Shown here: in pieces, positions 1 to 8,745 of the stretch
Position numbering within the stretch: the stretch's first letter is position 1
Layout: each line of letters opens with the position of its first letter
Notes under the pieces: model-generated
What the model saw: only the letters and a program-made list of their open reading frames with translations
Databases searched by the model: none
Told to the model about the DNA's origin: nothing
Program-made: the position numbers and the translations under genes
DNA from: Acidimicrobiales bacterium
GTDB taxonomy: Bacteria > Actinomycetota > Acidimicrobiia > Acidimicrobiales > Poriferisodalaceae
Direction: 5' to 3'
NCBI GenBank assembly: GCA_041394185.1
Contig: JAWKIQ010000001.1
Span: forward strand, 248,001-312,000
DNA: 64,000 nt

Positions 1-906
1 CAGCCGTCGAACCTGTTCGCCGGCGATGGTTCCTGGATCTCGGTCGACGAGTTCTACGCGCTGTTCGACGCTGTCGAGGCCGAGGCCGGCGATCCTCTGG
101 TCGCTGTGAGGGGAGGCACGATCTTGTCGGCCGAACTCTTCGATCCGGCCTATTTTGCGGCGATCTGCTCCGCCGACCTGAACTCGGCCTTGAGCCGTCT
201 CGGAGAGCACATGCGCCTCGTCGGGCCATTCAGTCTCGACGTCGAGGTAGCGGACAACGAGACGCGTGCCTGGTGCCGATGCAAACACCGGCCCGATGTG
301 GCGCGGGGGCTGGGTCTTTCCCAGTTGGCGTTCCTCGTCGCATTGGCTCGTCGCGCCACCCGCCATCGGATCGTGCCGAAGAGGGTCACGGTCGCCGGGT
401 CGGCGGACGCCCTGGGCGACTCCAGCGACTTCTTCGGGTGTCGCCTGTCGAGTGGAGATGTGCACGAGGTGGTCTTCGATGCGGCCGACGCACGGCGACC
501 GTTCCTCACCCACAACGAGGAGATGTGGGAGGCATTCGAGCCCGGTCTGCGGAGGCGAATGGCCGAGGCGGGGCAGCGTCGTTCGTCGACCGAGGAGGTC
601 GAACAGGCGCTCTTCGAGCTTCTTCCCAGCGGCCGAAGCGGAATGGCCGACGTTGCGCGAGAGATTGGCATCGGGGGTCGGACACTGCAGCGTCGCCTGG
701 CGGCGGAGGGCACCACCTGGCTCGAGGTGCTCAACCACACGCGGGAACGATTGGCCCGCTATTACCTCGAATCGACCGAGTTGAACCCGACCGAAATCAG
801 CTTCCTTCTCGGCTTCGACGACCCGAACTCGCTGTTTCGGGCCTTTCACCGATGGACAGGTACAACGCCCGAGTCGTGGCGCACGCAGGTTCGGGGGGCG
901 GGATAG
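1..906 (+). CDS. AraC-family transcriptional regulator (5' end outside window)
   Basis: The frame is open from the first base of the window, so the gene is truncated at its N-terminus; the GTG at 106 is internal, because the residues before it (FAGDGSWISVDEFYALFDAV) read as normal protein. The last 85 or so residues form the two helix-turn-helix motifs of the AraC/XylS family: MADVAREIGIGGRTLQRRLA for the first and the typical YYLESTELNPTEISFLLGFD then FHRWTGTTPESWR for the second. The N-terminal part fits an AraC-type ligand-binding domain of the OruR/ArgR-like class. It would bind DNA and respond to an unknown small molecule. The 234 bases after it hold no convincing gene, so its target cannot be guessed. 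Confidence 0.85.
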   Translation, partial: QPSNLFAGDGSWISVDEFYALFDAVEAEAGDPLVAVRGGTILSAELFDPAYFAAICSADLNSALSRLGEHMRLVGPFSLDVEVADNETRAWCRCKHRPDVARGLGLSQLAFLVALARRATRHRIVPKRVTVAGSADALGDSSDFFGCRLSSGDVHEVVFDAADARRPFLTHNEEMWEAFEPGLRRRMAEAGQRRSSTEEVEQALFELLPSGRSGMADVAREIGIGGRTLQRRLAAEGTTWLEVLNHTRERLARYYLESTELNPTEISFLLGFDDPNSLFRAFHRWTGTTPESWRTQVRGAG

Positions 907-1140
907 CTCCCCGGCTGGTTCCGCGACTTCGGCAAAGCGAGAATGTCGCATCCGGCTAGCGAGTTGTCACAGCCGGCGAGTGGGCCCGTGTTTCGTGGAC
1001 CGCAAACTCGATGGCATGACAACTGACCAGGTCCCCGTGATTCGGCGGCACGTCTCGCACGGCCAACCGGTAATACATCAACAGCACAGCTCTGGGCGCT
1101 TCTCCCAGTTGGTCGTCGCAGCCACATCGGAGGTCGAGCG

Positions 1141-1779
1141 ATGAACGTCTCCTTCTGGGTCGATCCTGCATGTCCCTGGTGCTGGATGACTGCGCGCTGG
1201 GCGGTTGATGTCGTTTCTCCAGCTCGGGACCTGACCATCACCTGGGAACCGATCAGCTTGCTCTTCAAGAACGAGCCCGACGAGGGCAGCGAGTTCTACG
1301 CCGCCAACCAGTTCACCCATCGTCTGCTTAGGGTCATGCAGGCCGTGAACGAGGGCGAAGGCAACGATGCGTCGCGGCGCTTGTACTGGCAGTACGGTGC
1401 AGTGCTCCACCACGATCGCGTTGACGGCGCAGTCGATATTTCCCAGGTGCTCGCCGGCGGTGCGGGACCATTCCTCGAGGCGGCTGGTCTGCCGTCTTCG
1501 TATGCCGAGGCGTTCGAAGACGACTCGTGGGATGCGGTGATCCGCGAGCGTATGCAGGTGGGGCTCGAACTCGTAGGCAACGACGTGGGTACCCCGATCA
1601 TCGCCTTCGAAACACCCGCGGGGCCCAAGGGCGTGTTCGGTCCGATCATGAGCCGCATGCCTGAGGGTGCCGACGGGGTCGAGTTGTGGGACGCAATGGT
1701 CAAGCTCGCGACCCACGACGGGTTCTGGGAACTGAAACGGACCCGCACCGAAGACCCACACCTTCCGGCGCGACCCTGA
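1141..1779 (+). CDS. DsbA-family mycothiol-dependent nitroreductase-like protein
   Basis: A 212-residue thioredoxin-fold protein with an N-terminal CPWC active-site motif (DPACPWCWMTARWAVDV, residues about 8-24). This arrangement is characteristic of the actinobacterial Rv2466c-like family, which uses mycothiol as reductant and acts on nitro compounds or disulfides in the cytoplasm. There is no signal peptide, so an extracellular disulfide role is unlikely. The C-terminal GTPIIAFETPAGPKGVFGPIMSRMP matches the conserved end of the family. The ATG at 1141 is preceded by GGAGGTCGAGCG. It stands alone, convergent with a hydrolase. The substrate is not deducible. Confidence 0.8.
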   Translation: MNVSFWVDPACPWCWMTARWAVDVVSPARDLTITWEPISLLFKNEPDEGSEFYAANQFTHRLLRVMQAVNEGEGNDASRRLYWQYGAVLHHDRVDGAVDISQVLAGGAGPFLEAAGLPSSYAEAFEDDSWDAVIRERMQVGLELVGNDVGTPIIAFETPAGPKGVFGPIMSRMPEGADGVELWDAMVKLATHDGFWELKRTRTEDPHLPARP

Positions 1780-1847
1780 GGCGGCTCTAGCCCGATGAGC
1801 AACCGCTTGGAGGTGCTCACGTGACCCGGACCTTGTGCTGCGGCTGG

Positions 1848-2744
1848 TTACGGCGCCGGAGGCTGGGCAGCAACGGTCGCGAGCCATCGGCCCATCGACC
1901 TGAGGGCGCTGTCGGCCTCGGGAAGAACACCGGCGAACATGTGCCACACATGCGGCATCTCGTCGTATAGGTGTTCGGTTACGTCGACACCCTGGGCGCG
2001 GGCGCGTTCGGCAAATCGGGTCGTGTCGTCGCGCAAGATCTCCGCTCGACTGGCTTGAAGCAGAATCGGAGGCAGGCCGTGCAGGTCGGCGAACAGGGGA
2101 GAAGCGTAGGGGTGATCGAACCGGGACGGGCCCGCGTATAGATCGGCCGAGTATCGAAGTCCGTCAGCGGTCAGCATCAGGTCTGTCGCAGCGCAAGTCG
2201 TCACGGACGACCCAGATGCCGTGAGATCGGTCCATGCCGACAGCGCTATCGCCGCCACCGGGAGGGCGACGTCCTGGTCTCGGAGCGCGACGAGCGTGGC
2301 CAGGGCGAGCCCACCGCCCGCAGAGTTGCCGGCGACCGCGATCCGTTTGGCGAGAACACCGGAGTCGAGCAACCATCGATAGGTGGCGACCGTGTCATCG
2401 ACCGCCGCTGGGAACGGGTGCTCGGGGGCGAGCCGGTAGTCGATCGACAGGACGCGGCGTCGGGTCGCGTCAGACAGCAGCGACGAGAACCATCGATTGG
2501 TTGCGAGTGACCCGATCGAGTAGGCGCCGCCGTGCAGGCTCACCAAGACGTCTTCACTGTCGGCTCCGGGGGCGACCACCCACTCGGCGGGAACGCCGTC
2601 CGCATCGACGGGCGCGATGGTCGTGCCGGTCAACGGGGCCGATGCGCTCTGTTCCATCACTTGGCGCTGTTCGGCGACCGTCAATCCATCGAGTGAAAAC
2701 GACCCCAGCAGGTCGTTGACGAACTCCAACTCTTCGCTGGCCAT
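1848..2744 (-). CDS. Alpha/beta hydrolase of the hormone-sensitive-lipase family
   Basis: A 298-residue esterase-like protein. The oxyanion-hole motif reads VSLHGGAYSIGS (a variant HGGG), the nucleophile elbow is AGNSAGG, and a C-terminal ...EMPHVWHMF supplies the catalytic histidine; the acid lies in the SRAEILRDD region. This is the alpha/beta hydrolase fold-3 family, which hydrolyses short-chain esters and lactones in the cytoplasm. It runs in the same direction as the next hydrolase, 72 bases apart, and the two may be co-transcribed. The substrate is unknown. Confidence 0.85.
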   Translation of the reverse strand: MASEELEFVNDLLGSFSLDGLTVAEQRQVMEQSASAPLTGTTIAPVDADGVPAEWVVAPGADSEDVLVSLHGGAYSIGSLATNRWFSSLLSDATRRRVLSIDYRLAPEHPFPAAVDDTVATYRWLLDSGVLAKRIAVAGNSAGGGLALATLVALRDQDVALPVAAIALSAWTDLTASGSSVTTCAATDLMLTADGLRYSADLYAGPSRFDHPYASPLFADLHGLPPILLQASRAEILRDDTTRFAERARAQGVDVTEHLYDEMPHVWHMFAGVLPEADSALRSMGRWLATVAAQPPAP

Positions 2745-2816
2745 GACGACCCCCCTGTTGCTAGCGCCGCCTCAGCGATCGCGCCAGTGCAGCTCGTTCA
2801 AACGGTATGGGCGCTG

Positions 2817-3686
2817 TCAATCGGCCAGGAAACGGCGGGTCTGGGTCAAGAACTCGTCCAGCTGGTCATGGTGCGCCCAGTGTCCGGCGCCTTCGATGTT
2901 CAGCACCTGCGCGTCCTGAAAGTGATCGATCCGGCCGTCGGTCGCTGGATCCGATGCCCACGACTCGCAACCGCGGACCAGCAGCGTCGGGCACGAGATG
3001 CGGCTCCAGAGTGCGTATTGGTCCTCGAACGGCAGCCTGACCGGTGAGAAGTTCCGGACATAGTTGTCGAACTTCCAGCTGAACGTGCCGTCCTCGTTCT
3101 GATTGCTGCCATGAATGGTCAGATGGCGCGCTTGCTCTTCGGTCAGGTGAGGGTTCTCGGTCTGCATCCGTTCGAGGGCTTCCTCGAGGCTTGCGTAGCG
3201 GCGAGGCAGGCGGCCCGAAGACTTGCGCAGGTTCTGCACCCAGGTGTCGAGTCGCTCGTGGATGGGGACACCGGTCCACTCGGTGAGCATCTCGGGCGGC
3301 GGGCCCATGCCCTCGATCACCACCAGCTTCGCCACTGTCTCGGGGTACAGGCCGGCATAGGTCAGCGACACTCCGCCGCCCATCGAGTGGGCGATGATGG
3401 TGACCGGGTTCATCTTCTTCTGGTGAATCAGCTGGGCGATGTCGTAGACGTAGTCGACGTGCTGATAGCTGGAGCCGACCGCCCACTGGCTGTCGCCGTG
3501 GCCCCGCAGGTCTGGGGCGATGATGTGGTAGTCATCGCGGAAGGCCTGCGCAACCCAGTCCCAGTTGCGACAGTGGTCGCGCCCACCGTGCACCATGAGC
3601 ATCGCCGGAGCGTCCTCGTTGCCCCAGTCGACATAGTGCAGCCGCAGTCGCTGGGAGAAAAATGAATGGGAAGTGGGGCCTTCCAT
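2817..3686 (-). CDS. Alpha/beta hydrolase
   Basis: A 289-residue alpha/beta hydrolase. The oxyanion region is LMVHGGRDHCRNWDWV, the nucleophile elbow is IIAHSMGGGVSL (Ser in the GxSxG-like position) and the late histidine is in GAGHWAHHDQ. A cap domain with charged helices lies between strand 6 and the catalytic acid. The family includes esterases, epoxide hydrolases and haloperoxidase-like proteins; a Ser nucleophile makes an ester or C-C bond hydrolase more likely than a dehalogenase. There is no signal peptide. Confidence 0.82.
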   Translation of the reverse strand: MEGPTSHSFFSQRLRLHYVDWGNEDAPAMLMVHGGRDHCRNWDWVAQAFRDDYHIIAPDLRGHGDSQWAVGSSYQHVDYVYDIAQLIHQKKMNPVTIIAHSMGGGVSLTYAGLYPETVAKLVVIEGMGPPPEMLTEWTGVPIHERLDTWVQNLRKSSGRLPRRYASLEEALERMQTENPHLTEEQARHLTIHGSNQNEDGTFSWKFDNYVRNFSPVRLPFEDQYALWSRISCPTLLVRGCESWASDPATDGRIDHFQDAQVLNIEGAGHWAHHDQLDEFLTQTRRFLAD

Positions 3687-3798
3687 CGATCCAGACTGCT
3701 CCTATGTGACGTCGGCTGGCGGGAACCCTATCGGAGCGGGTGCCGCGGCCGAAGTGTTCGGGTTCGAGACGCCTGACCTGTGGCCGTCGACTGCTTGG

Positions 3799-4789
3799 TC
3801 AGGCCACGATCTCTTCGATCGCCTTTACCAGCGGCCAAGCTCCCGATGATGTGTTCGACAGCACCGAGTACCTCACGCCAGCGCCTCTGAACACGCCCGA
3901 CTGGAACGAAACGCCAGCGTCCATGCCCTCGATCCAGACGTGGTCGGCGCCGGGGCTGAGCCAGAAACCACGTCCGTACGACCGTGTGTCGTCGCAGACG
4001 CTGACTTCGGCCGTCATCATCTCCACGCTCTGTGGAGAAACGATGCGGCCGCCAAAGAGCGCCTCCCAGAACGCAGAGGTGTCGTCGAGCGTGAAGAAGG
4101 CGCCGCCGTCGCCCATCCCGACAACCGGCAGGTGAAACACATTGCTGCGCCCGTTGGCCAGGTATCCGAGGGCGGTGTTGGCAGGCAGGTCGTCGGTGCG
4201 TGCGAACTGTGCGCAGGACATGGCAGCAGGGGTGAACACATGGTCGCGAACCGCTCGATGATAGGAACCGGTCAACTTCTCGATCACGAGCGACAGCATC
4301 ACGAACGCACTGTTGTTGTAGGCAAAGCGCTCTCCAGGTGCCGACTGTTGCTCGTGCGCGTTCAGCAGCGGCAGGTAGTCGCTAGCCCTCTCGAGGGTGT
4401 GGGCCGACAGCGAACCCAGTATGTGGTCGTCGATGTCGCCGCCTGCAGACTCGTCCAGATAGTCGCCCACCCCCGAGCGGTGGCTCAGAAGGTGGTCGAT
4501 GGTGACGGCCTCGTCGACAAGCGGCAGGTCGTCGTGGACCACCGACCGCAGCGTCGTGGCCAGTGAGAGGGCTCCGGATTCGACCAGCGACATGACGGTG
4601 AGAGCCGTGAGCGCCTTGGTGCCGCTGGCGACAGCAAAGTGGGTCTGCAGATTGTTGACGCGTTCGTTCGCTCGGTCGCTGTGACCACAGGCGAACTCGA
4701 TGAGTAGTTCCCCCGCCGCTCGGCGCGCACCGCGCCAGAGAAGTCGTGCTCCCGGCGCGCTGTTCAAGCTCGGCGAAGACAATGCTCAT
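3799..4789 (-). pseudogene. Beta-lactamase-family serine hydrolase, frameshifted near its start
   Basis: Most of the protein reads in one frame and has the class C beta-lactamase/penicillin-binding fold: SGTK (SxxK nucleophile), the DDLPLVDEAVTIDHLLSHRSG segment and YNN (YxN). The family-typical N-terminus is spread over three frames: MSIVFAELEQRA from the ATG at 4789, then REHDFSGAVRAERRG, then ELLIEFACGHSDRAN in the main frame. Each switch needs one missing base: one near the CCC run at 4751-4753, one in the C5 run at 4710-4714. The gene is therefore either broken or mis-sequenced. A shorter start at 4782 in the main frame would give 327 residues but a non-homologous N-terminus. It is divergent from the VOC-TetR pair across a perfect operator palindrome. 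Confidence 0.75.
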
Positions 4790-4846
4790 CGCAAGATCCT
4801 GTCACCACACGGAAGTGTCGCCGCGGCTCTGTGCGAGCTTGTGCCC

Positions 4847-4864
4847 ATACCAACCGGTTGGTAT
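4847..4864. promoter_or_regulatory. 18-bp perfect palindrome, probable TetR-family operator
   Basis: ATACCAACCGGTTGGTAT is a perfect 18-bp palindrome lying only 9 bases before the ATG of the VOC gene and 57 bases from the start of the divergent serine hydrolase. Palindromes with an ACC-N-ACCGGT core are typical of TetR-family operators. The TetR gene 463 bases downstream in the same operon is the obvious ligand, giving autoregulation and control of the divergent gene. The binding protein is inferred. Confidence 0.7.
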
Positions 4865-4873
4865 GTTCTCGAT

Positions 4874-5335
4874 ATGTCAACGATCAGTCCATGCTTGTGG
4901 TTCGACGGGAACGGCCTGGAGGCCGCCGAGTTCTACGTTTCGTTGTTCCCCGAGTCGAAGGTCGACTATGTCAGCCCCGGGCCAGATGGCTCGCCGATCA
5001 TGGTTGGTTTCACCATGATGGGTCGACCGTTCCAGGCCCTCAACGGTGGGCCGCAGTTCCAGTTCAACGAAGCGGTTTCGCTGGTGGTGCCATGTGAGAC
5101 CCAGGCCGAGGTCGATCACTACTGGGCTGCCTTGACCGATGGTGGGGAAGAGAGCATGTGTGGGTGGCTCAAAGATCGCTTTGGGTTGTCGTGGCAGATC
5201 GTGCCGACCCAACTCGGCGAGATTCTCGGCGATCCCGACCCTCAGCGGGCGGGGCGAGCCACCAGGGCCATGCTCCAGATGCAAAAGCTCGACGTGGCTG
5301 CGCTGCGTGCTGCCGCAGACGGCGCCGATGCCTGA
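4874..5335 (+). CDS. VOC-superfamily protein (PhnB-like)
   Basis: A 153-residue protein of the vicinal oxygen chelate fold, 3-demethylubiquinone-9 3-methyltransferase-like/PhnB-like subgroup: ISPCLWFDGNGLEAAEFYVSLFPES at the start, FQALNGGP, and GWLKDRFGLSWQIVPTQLGE near the end. Members are small dimeric cytoplasmic proteins, often of unknown activity and often paired with regulators. The ATG at 4874 is chosen because the family sequence begins there; a longer in-frame start upstream would read through the operator. Its stop overlaps the TetR start (ATGCCTGA), so the two are coupled. Confidence 0.85.
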   Translation: MSTISPCLWFDGNGLEAAEFYVSLFPESKVDYVSPGPDGSPIMVGFTMMGRPFQALNGGPQFQFNEAVSLVVPCETQAEVDHYWAALTDGGEESMCGWLKDRFGLSWQIVPTQLGEILGDPDPQRAGRATRAMLQMQKLDVAALRAAADGADA

Positions 5336-5965
5336 ACCGTCGGCGGGTTCGGCGCCGCCGCGGGGTGGCGCTCGAGTGGCGTTGCTCGATGCAGCGCTGC
5401 GGTTGATCAGAGCCCAGGGTTACACGCGACCACCGTCGATGATCTGTGCGAGGCGGCGGGGGTGACAAAGGGAGCCTTCTTCCACCATTTCGCCACGAAG
5501 GAAGACCTCGCTGTCGCTGCTGCTGACTACTGGTCCGAGACCACCGGTGCCCTGTTCGCGGCCGCGCCCTACCACGAGCCCCAGAATCCGGCCGATCGGG
5601 TATTCGGATACCTCGACTTCAGGGCTTCGCTGGTCGCCGGGCATCCTGCGGAGTTCACCTGTCTGGTGGGGACCATGACCCAGGAGGCATTCGAAAGCAG
5701 TCCGGCGGTTCGCGATGCGTGCGCAGCGAGCATCTTCGGGCACGCAGCGACCCTCGAAGCCGACCTGGCAGCCGCGCTGGCGGCCAGCGATGGCGAGGTC
5801 GAGGTCAGCGCGGCCAGCTTGGCTCGTCACACCCAGGCGGTGCTCCAGGGCGCTTTCGTTTTGTCCAAAGCCGCCAATGATCCGGCGCTGGTGCTCGAAG
5901 CGATCGACCATCTGCGTCGCTACCTCGAATGTGTCCTCGGACACCCATCAACTCAACCGACCTGA
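5328..5965 (+). pseudogene. TetR-family regulator interrupted by a one-base frameshift
   Basis: The start (ATG at 5328) gives MPEPSAGSAPP..RVALLDAALRLIRAQGY, the first helices of a TetR DNA-binding domain. At about 5424 the reading jumps: the expected continuation ATTVDDLCEAAGVTKGAFFH is in another frame, starting at 5426. One base is missing in TACACGCGACC. The rest (FHHFATKEDLAVAAADYW and the ligand-binding domain, to 5965) is intact. As written, the first frame ends at 5465 after only part of the HTH, so no functional repressor would be made. Gene decay or a sequencing deletion are both possible. If intact it would bind the palindrome at 4847-4864. Confidence 0.8.
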
Positions 5966-5982
5966 TCCGAAAGGACGCTGAC

Positions 5983-6336
5983 TTGTCTGCAGAAGAGATC
6001 GACCAGTACCTCGCCACGCTCGACGAACCGAAACGAAGCACTCTGAACTCGCTCCGCGAGACGATTCTGGGACTGATACCCGAAGCCGAACAAGGGCTTT
6101 CGTACGCTGTGCCGGCCTTCCGGGTCGATGGCAAGCTGATCGCCGGATTCTCAGCGGCGAAAAACCACCTCAGCTATCTGCCCCACAGCGGCGACGTCCT
6201 CTCCAAGCTCGACGCGGCAGAGTTGCAAGGGCTCGAGGCGTCGAAGGGTGCACTCAGGTTTCCCGTCGACGCGCCGCCGCCCGAGGCGCTGGTCGCCAGG
6301 CTGATCGCTGAGCGCTTCGCCGAAATCAACCGCTGA
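5983..6336 (+). CDS. DUF1801 / YdhG-like protein
   Basis: A 117-residue protein with the DUF1801 pattern: SAEEIDQYLATLDEPKRSTLNSLRETILGLIPEAEQGLSYAVPAFRVDGKLIAGFSAAKNHLSYLPHSG. This fold resembles frataxin-like iron chaperones, but the function is not established. I chose the TTG at 5983 because AAAGGA sits 8 bases before it and the family sequence starts there; an in-frame GTG at 5929 would overlap the end of the TetR gene. Confidence 0.75.
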   Translation: MSAEEIDQYLATLDEPKRSTLNSLRETILGLIPEAEQGLSYAVPAFRVDGKLIAGFSAAKNHLSYLPHSGDVLSKLDAAELQGLEASKGALRFPVDAPPPEALVARLIAERFAEINR

Positions 6337-6426
6337 CCAGCACGGTGGCCTTGCCTCTGACGGCGGATTGAGGACCCGAGCCCAACGGCTCTGTTCCCAC
6401 CGCCGGCCCGGGTGGATGCTTGAGGC

Positions 6427-6840
6427 ATGGGAGTCATGAACACGATCGTGGTTCGCCTACTCGATTCGCCGTTGCACAGGTTGATGTCGGGGTCGACCGA
6501 TGTGATCCGCTACGCAGGGCGCCGTTCCGGGAAGACCATCACCCTGCCTACCCAGTACGCGGCACGTGGCGAAGACGTGATCATCTTGGTCGGACGTCCC
6601 GACTCGAAGTCATGGTGGAGAAACTTCAGCGAAGACCGCGACATCGAGGTCCTGATCAAACGCCGATGGTTGGAGATGGTCGGTCGCGCCGTCGTGGGCA
6701 GCGTCGATCCAGAGGTCGCTGAGCCTCTGTTGGATGCCTACCTTGCCAAGTTTCCGCGGGCTGCCCGAGTGCTCGGGCCCGACGACGGGCACCGGGTCGA
6801 GCGAGCGGTCTTGGTGTGGTGCCGACCCAGAGCGAGGTGA
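6427..6840 (+). CDS. Deazaflavin (F420)-dependent nitroreductase-family protein (Ddn-like)
   Basis: A 137-residue split-barrel protein: MNTIVVRLLDSPLHRLMSGSTDVIRYAGRRSGKTITLPTQYA, then DVIILVGRPDSKSWWRNF. The 'G-R-R-S-G' and 'K-x-W-W-R-N' segments are hallmarks of the Ddn/DUF385 family, which binds F420 or a membrane quinone. With 137 residues it is at the short end of the family. The luciferase-like oxidoreductase at 61941-62882 is another likely F420 user. Substrate unknown. An in-frame ATG at 6436 is an alternative start. Confidence 0.75.
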   Translation: MGVMNTIVVRLLDSPLHRLMSGSTDVIRYAGRRSGKTITLPTQYAARGEDVIILVGRPDSKSWWRNFSEDRDIEVLIKRRWLEMVGRAVVGSVDPEVAEPLLDAYLAKFPRAARVLGPDDGHRVERAVLVWCRPRAR

Positions 6841-6889
6841 CCTGCAACGGACACCGCCGCCAGCGTCGCTATGCCCCTAGGGTTTGGGT

Positions 6890-7897
6890 ATGACCCACAC
6901 CTCACGCCAAGTCAACCTCGCGTCGCGCCCCGAAGGCATGCCAGTCCCTTCGAACTTCGAGGTGGTCGAGGTGCCCGTTCGGGCCGCCGGAGATGGGGAG
7001 GTCGTCGTCAGAAATCTGTTCATGTCGGTGGACCCCTACATGAGGGGCCGGATGAACGATGTGAAGTCATACGTGCCGCCGTTCCAGATCGGCCAGCCCC
7101 TCGAAGGTGGTGCGGTCGGCGAGGTGATCGAGTCGAATTCTTCGGATGTGGCCGTCGGAGACCACGTAGTTCACGGCCTCGGTTGGCGTGAAATCGCGGT
7201 TGTGCCCGCCGCCCACACTCAGCCGGCAGCCATCGTCGAAGGCGTTTCGCTCTCTGCCAACCTCGGAGTGCTTGGTATGCCCGGCATGACCGCGTACGCC
7301 GGTCTGTTCGACGTTGCCGCCTTCGAGGAGGGCGACGCTGTGTTCGTTTCTGGTGCTGCTGGCGCAGTGGGTTCCCTGGTCGGTCAGTTGGCGAAGCTCA
7401 AGGGTGCGTCGCTGGTGGTCGGGTCGGCCGGTTCCGACGACAAGGTTGCTTGGCTCACAGACGAACTCGGCTTCGACACCGCTTTCAACTACAAGTCAGG
7501 CCCGGTTCTGAACCAGCTGACCGCAGCTGCCCCCAACGGCATCGACGTCTATTTCGACAATGTTGGCGGCGATCACCTGCAGGCTGCGATCCATGCCCTC
7601 AAACCCCACGGCCGGGTGGCCCTGTGTGGCGCTATCTCGATGTACAACAACACCCAGCCCGCACCAGGTCCGAACAACCTCAGCTTGGCCATCGGCAAAC
7701 GCCTGAATCTGCGCGGCTTCATCGTGAGTGACCACGCAAACATGCGCGAAGACTTCATAAGCGAAGTCGGAGGATGGCTCGCCGACGGCACCATCAAGTC
7801 GAAAGAGACGATCGTGGTGGGCATCGACGGCGCCGGCGAGGCGTTCATCGGGATGCTCGCCGGAGCCAACACCGGCAAGATGGTCGTCGAACTCTGA
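6890..7897 (+). CDS. Zinc-free NADP-dependent MDR oxidoreductase (CurA / leukotriene-B4-dehydrogenase type)
   Basis: A 335-residue medium-chain reductase. MTHTSRQVNLASRPEGMPVPSNFEVVEVPVR and SVDPYMRGRMND are the typical N-terminal marks of the PTGR/CurA branch. The Rossmann motif is VFVSGAAGAVGSLVGQLAK and FDNVGGDHLQAAIHALKPHGRVALCGAIS closes the nucleotide fold. No zinc ligands are present. The family reduces alpha,beta-unsaturated ketones and aldehydes with NADPH. The ATG at 6890 is preferred to a TTG two codons upstream. Confidence 0.88.
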   Translation: MTHTSRQVNLASRPEGMPVPSNFEVVEVPVRAAGDGEVVVRNLFMSVDPYMRGRMNDVKSYVPPFQIGQPLEGGAVGEVIESNSSDVAVGDHVVHGLGWREIAVVPAAHTQPAAIVEGVSLSANLGVLGMPGMTAYAGLFDVAAFEEGDAVFVSGAAGAVGSLVGQLAKLKGASLVVGSAGSDDKVAWLTDELGFDTAFNYKSGPVLNQLTAAAPNGIDVYFDNVGGDHLQAAIHALKPHGRVALCGAISMYNNTQPAPGPNNLSLAIGKRLNLRGFIVSDHANMREDFISEVGGWLADGTIKSKETIVVGIDGAGEAFIGMLAGANTGKMVVEL

Positions 7898-7907
7898 CAG
7901 GTGCCTA

Positions 7908-7920
7908 GCGGGCGACCCGC
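7908..7920. terminator. Short inverted repeat between convergent genes
   Basis: GCGGG-CGA-CCCGC lies in the 23-base gap between the MDR oxidoreductase and the DUF1330 gene, which converge. It could act as a weak bidirectional terminator; there is no T-tract. Confidence 0.35.
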
Positions 7921-8715
7921 CTAGCGCGGGAACCTCTGGTGGGTGAGGATCAGGCGTGAATCGAGCACGGCTGCAGTGCGCGCCGAGGCTGCGGTTTCGT
8001 AGATCTCGGAATTGGCCATACGGCGGAAGTCGTCGATCGAGGGATAGGCGACGAGCAGTATGCGATCCCAGCTCTCGTCGGCGGGCCCGATGATGGTGGC
8101 CTTGCCCTCACCGTCCCAGATGATGTTGCCGGGGAAGTCGTCGCTGTTCATGGTCGTCATCCGTCGTCCGTATTCGGCGTAGGCCTCTTCGCCGGTCATA
8201 CCGTCGCAGCCCAAGCCTTCGATGGCGGTGTCGCGGTATCGGATCAGGTTCAGCATCACGATCGGATCCTCGGCGGTCCCGGCTTGGGAGCCGGCCCACC
8301 GCCTCATGCCATCGCCGACATTGACCGTTTGGCCCATCAACACGAGCCGCGAGTCGGCCACAGCTGCCGTTCGGGCCTTGGCCGCCTGCTGGTAGAGGTC
8401 GGAGTCGAGCATTTCGCGGAAGATCGTGACCGACTCGTAGCCGACCAGGAGCACCATGTCCCATTTCTCCTCATCGGGTCCGATGTAGGTGCGACCGGCA
8501 TCACCAACCCAGAACGGGTTGCCTGGGAAGTCAGCGGCCAGGGCCCTCAGCCGCCGTCCGTATTCGGCGTAGGCCTCTTCGCCGGTCATGCCGTCGCAGC
8601 CCAAGCCTTCGACTGCGGTGTCGCGATAGCGGATCAGGTTCAGCATCACGATCGGAACGTCTGGATCTGCTTCGCTGAGCAGCCTCCACTGGTCTTCGGT
8701 GCGATCTACATGCAT
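7921..8715 (-). CDS. Tandem-duplicated DUF1330-type protein
   Basis: A 264-residue protein made of two copies of one alpha+beta (dimeric ferredoxin-like) domain. Copy 1 spans about residues 18-130 and copy 2 about 146-262; both have VMLNLIRYRDTA, EGLGCDGMTGEEAYAEYGRR, the IGP..E.WD..LLV.Y core and KARTAAV..SRL or SARTAAV..SRL. DUF1330 proteins normally carry one such domain of about 100 residues and act as dimers, so the fusion probably makes a covalent dimer. Function unknown. Part of the duplication is almost identical at the DNA level. Confidence 0.78.
   Translation of the reverse strand: MHVDRTEDQWRLLSEADPDVPIVMLNLIRYRDTAVEGLGCDGMTGEEAYAEYGRRLRALAADFPGNPFWVGDAGRTYIGPDEEKWDMVLLVGYESVTIFREMLDSDLYQQAAKARTAAVADSRLVLMGQTVNVGDGMRRWAGSQAGTAEDPIVMLNLIRYRDTAIEGLGCDGMTGEEAYAEYGRRMTTMNSDDFPGNIIWDGEGKATIIGPADESWDRILLVAYPSIDDFRRMANSEIYETAASARTAAVLDSRLILTHQRFPR
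8161..8266. repeat. Direct repeat copy A inside the DUF1330 gene
   Basis: These 106 bases recur exactly 390 bases (130 codons) further on with 6 mismatches, while the surrounding parts of the two protein copies have diverged much more. Confidence 0.85.
8551..8656. repeat. Direct repeat copy B inside the DUF1330 gene
   Basis: Second copy of the 106-base repeat at 8161-8266 (6 mismatches). It encodes the LNLIRYRDTAVEGLGCDGMT region of domain 1. Confidence 0.85.
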
Positions 8716-8745
8716 GTCGGCAGACTAAGCGATCCGCTAGGGCAG

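Noticed and set aside
956..1171. Minus-strand 71-codon frame in the gap before the DsbA-like gene
   Set aside because: No ribosome binding site, no homology, overlaps the start of a well supported gene. Nothing else is recognisable at 907-1140.
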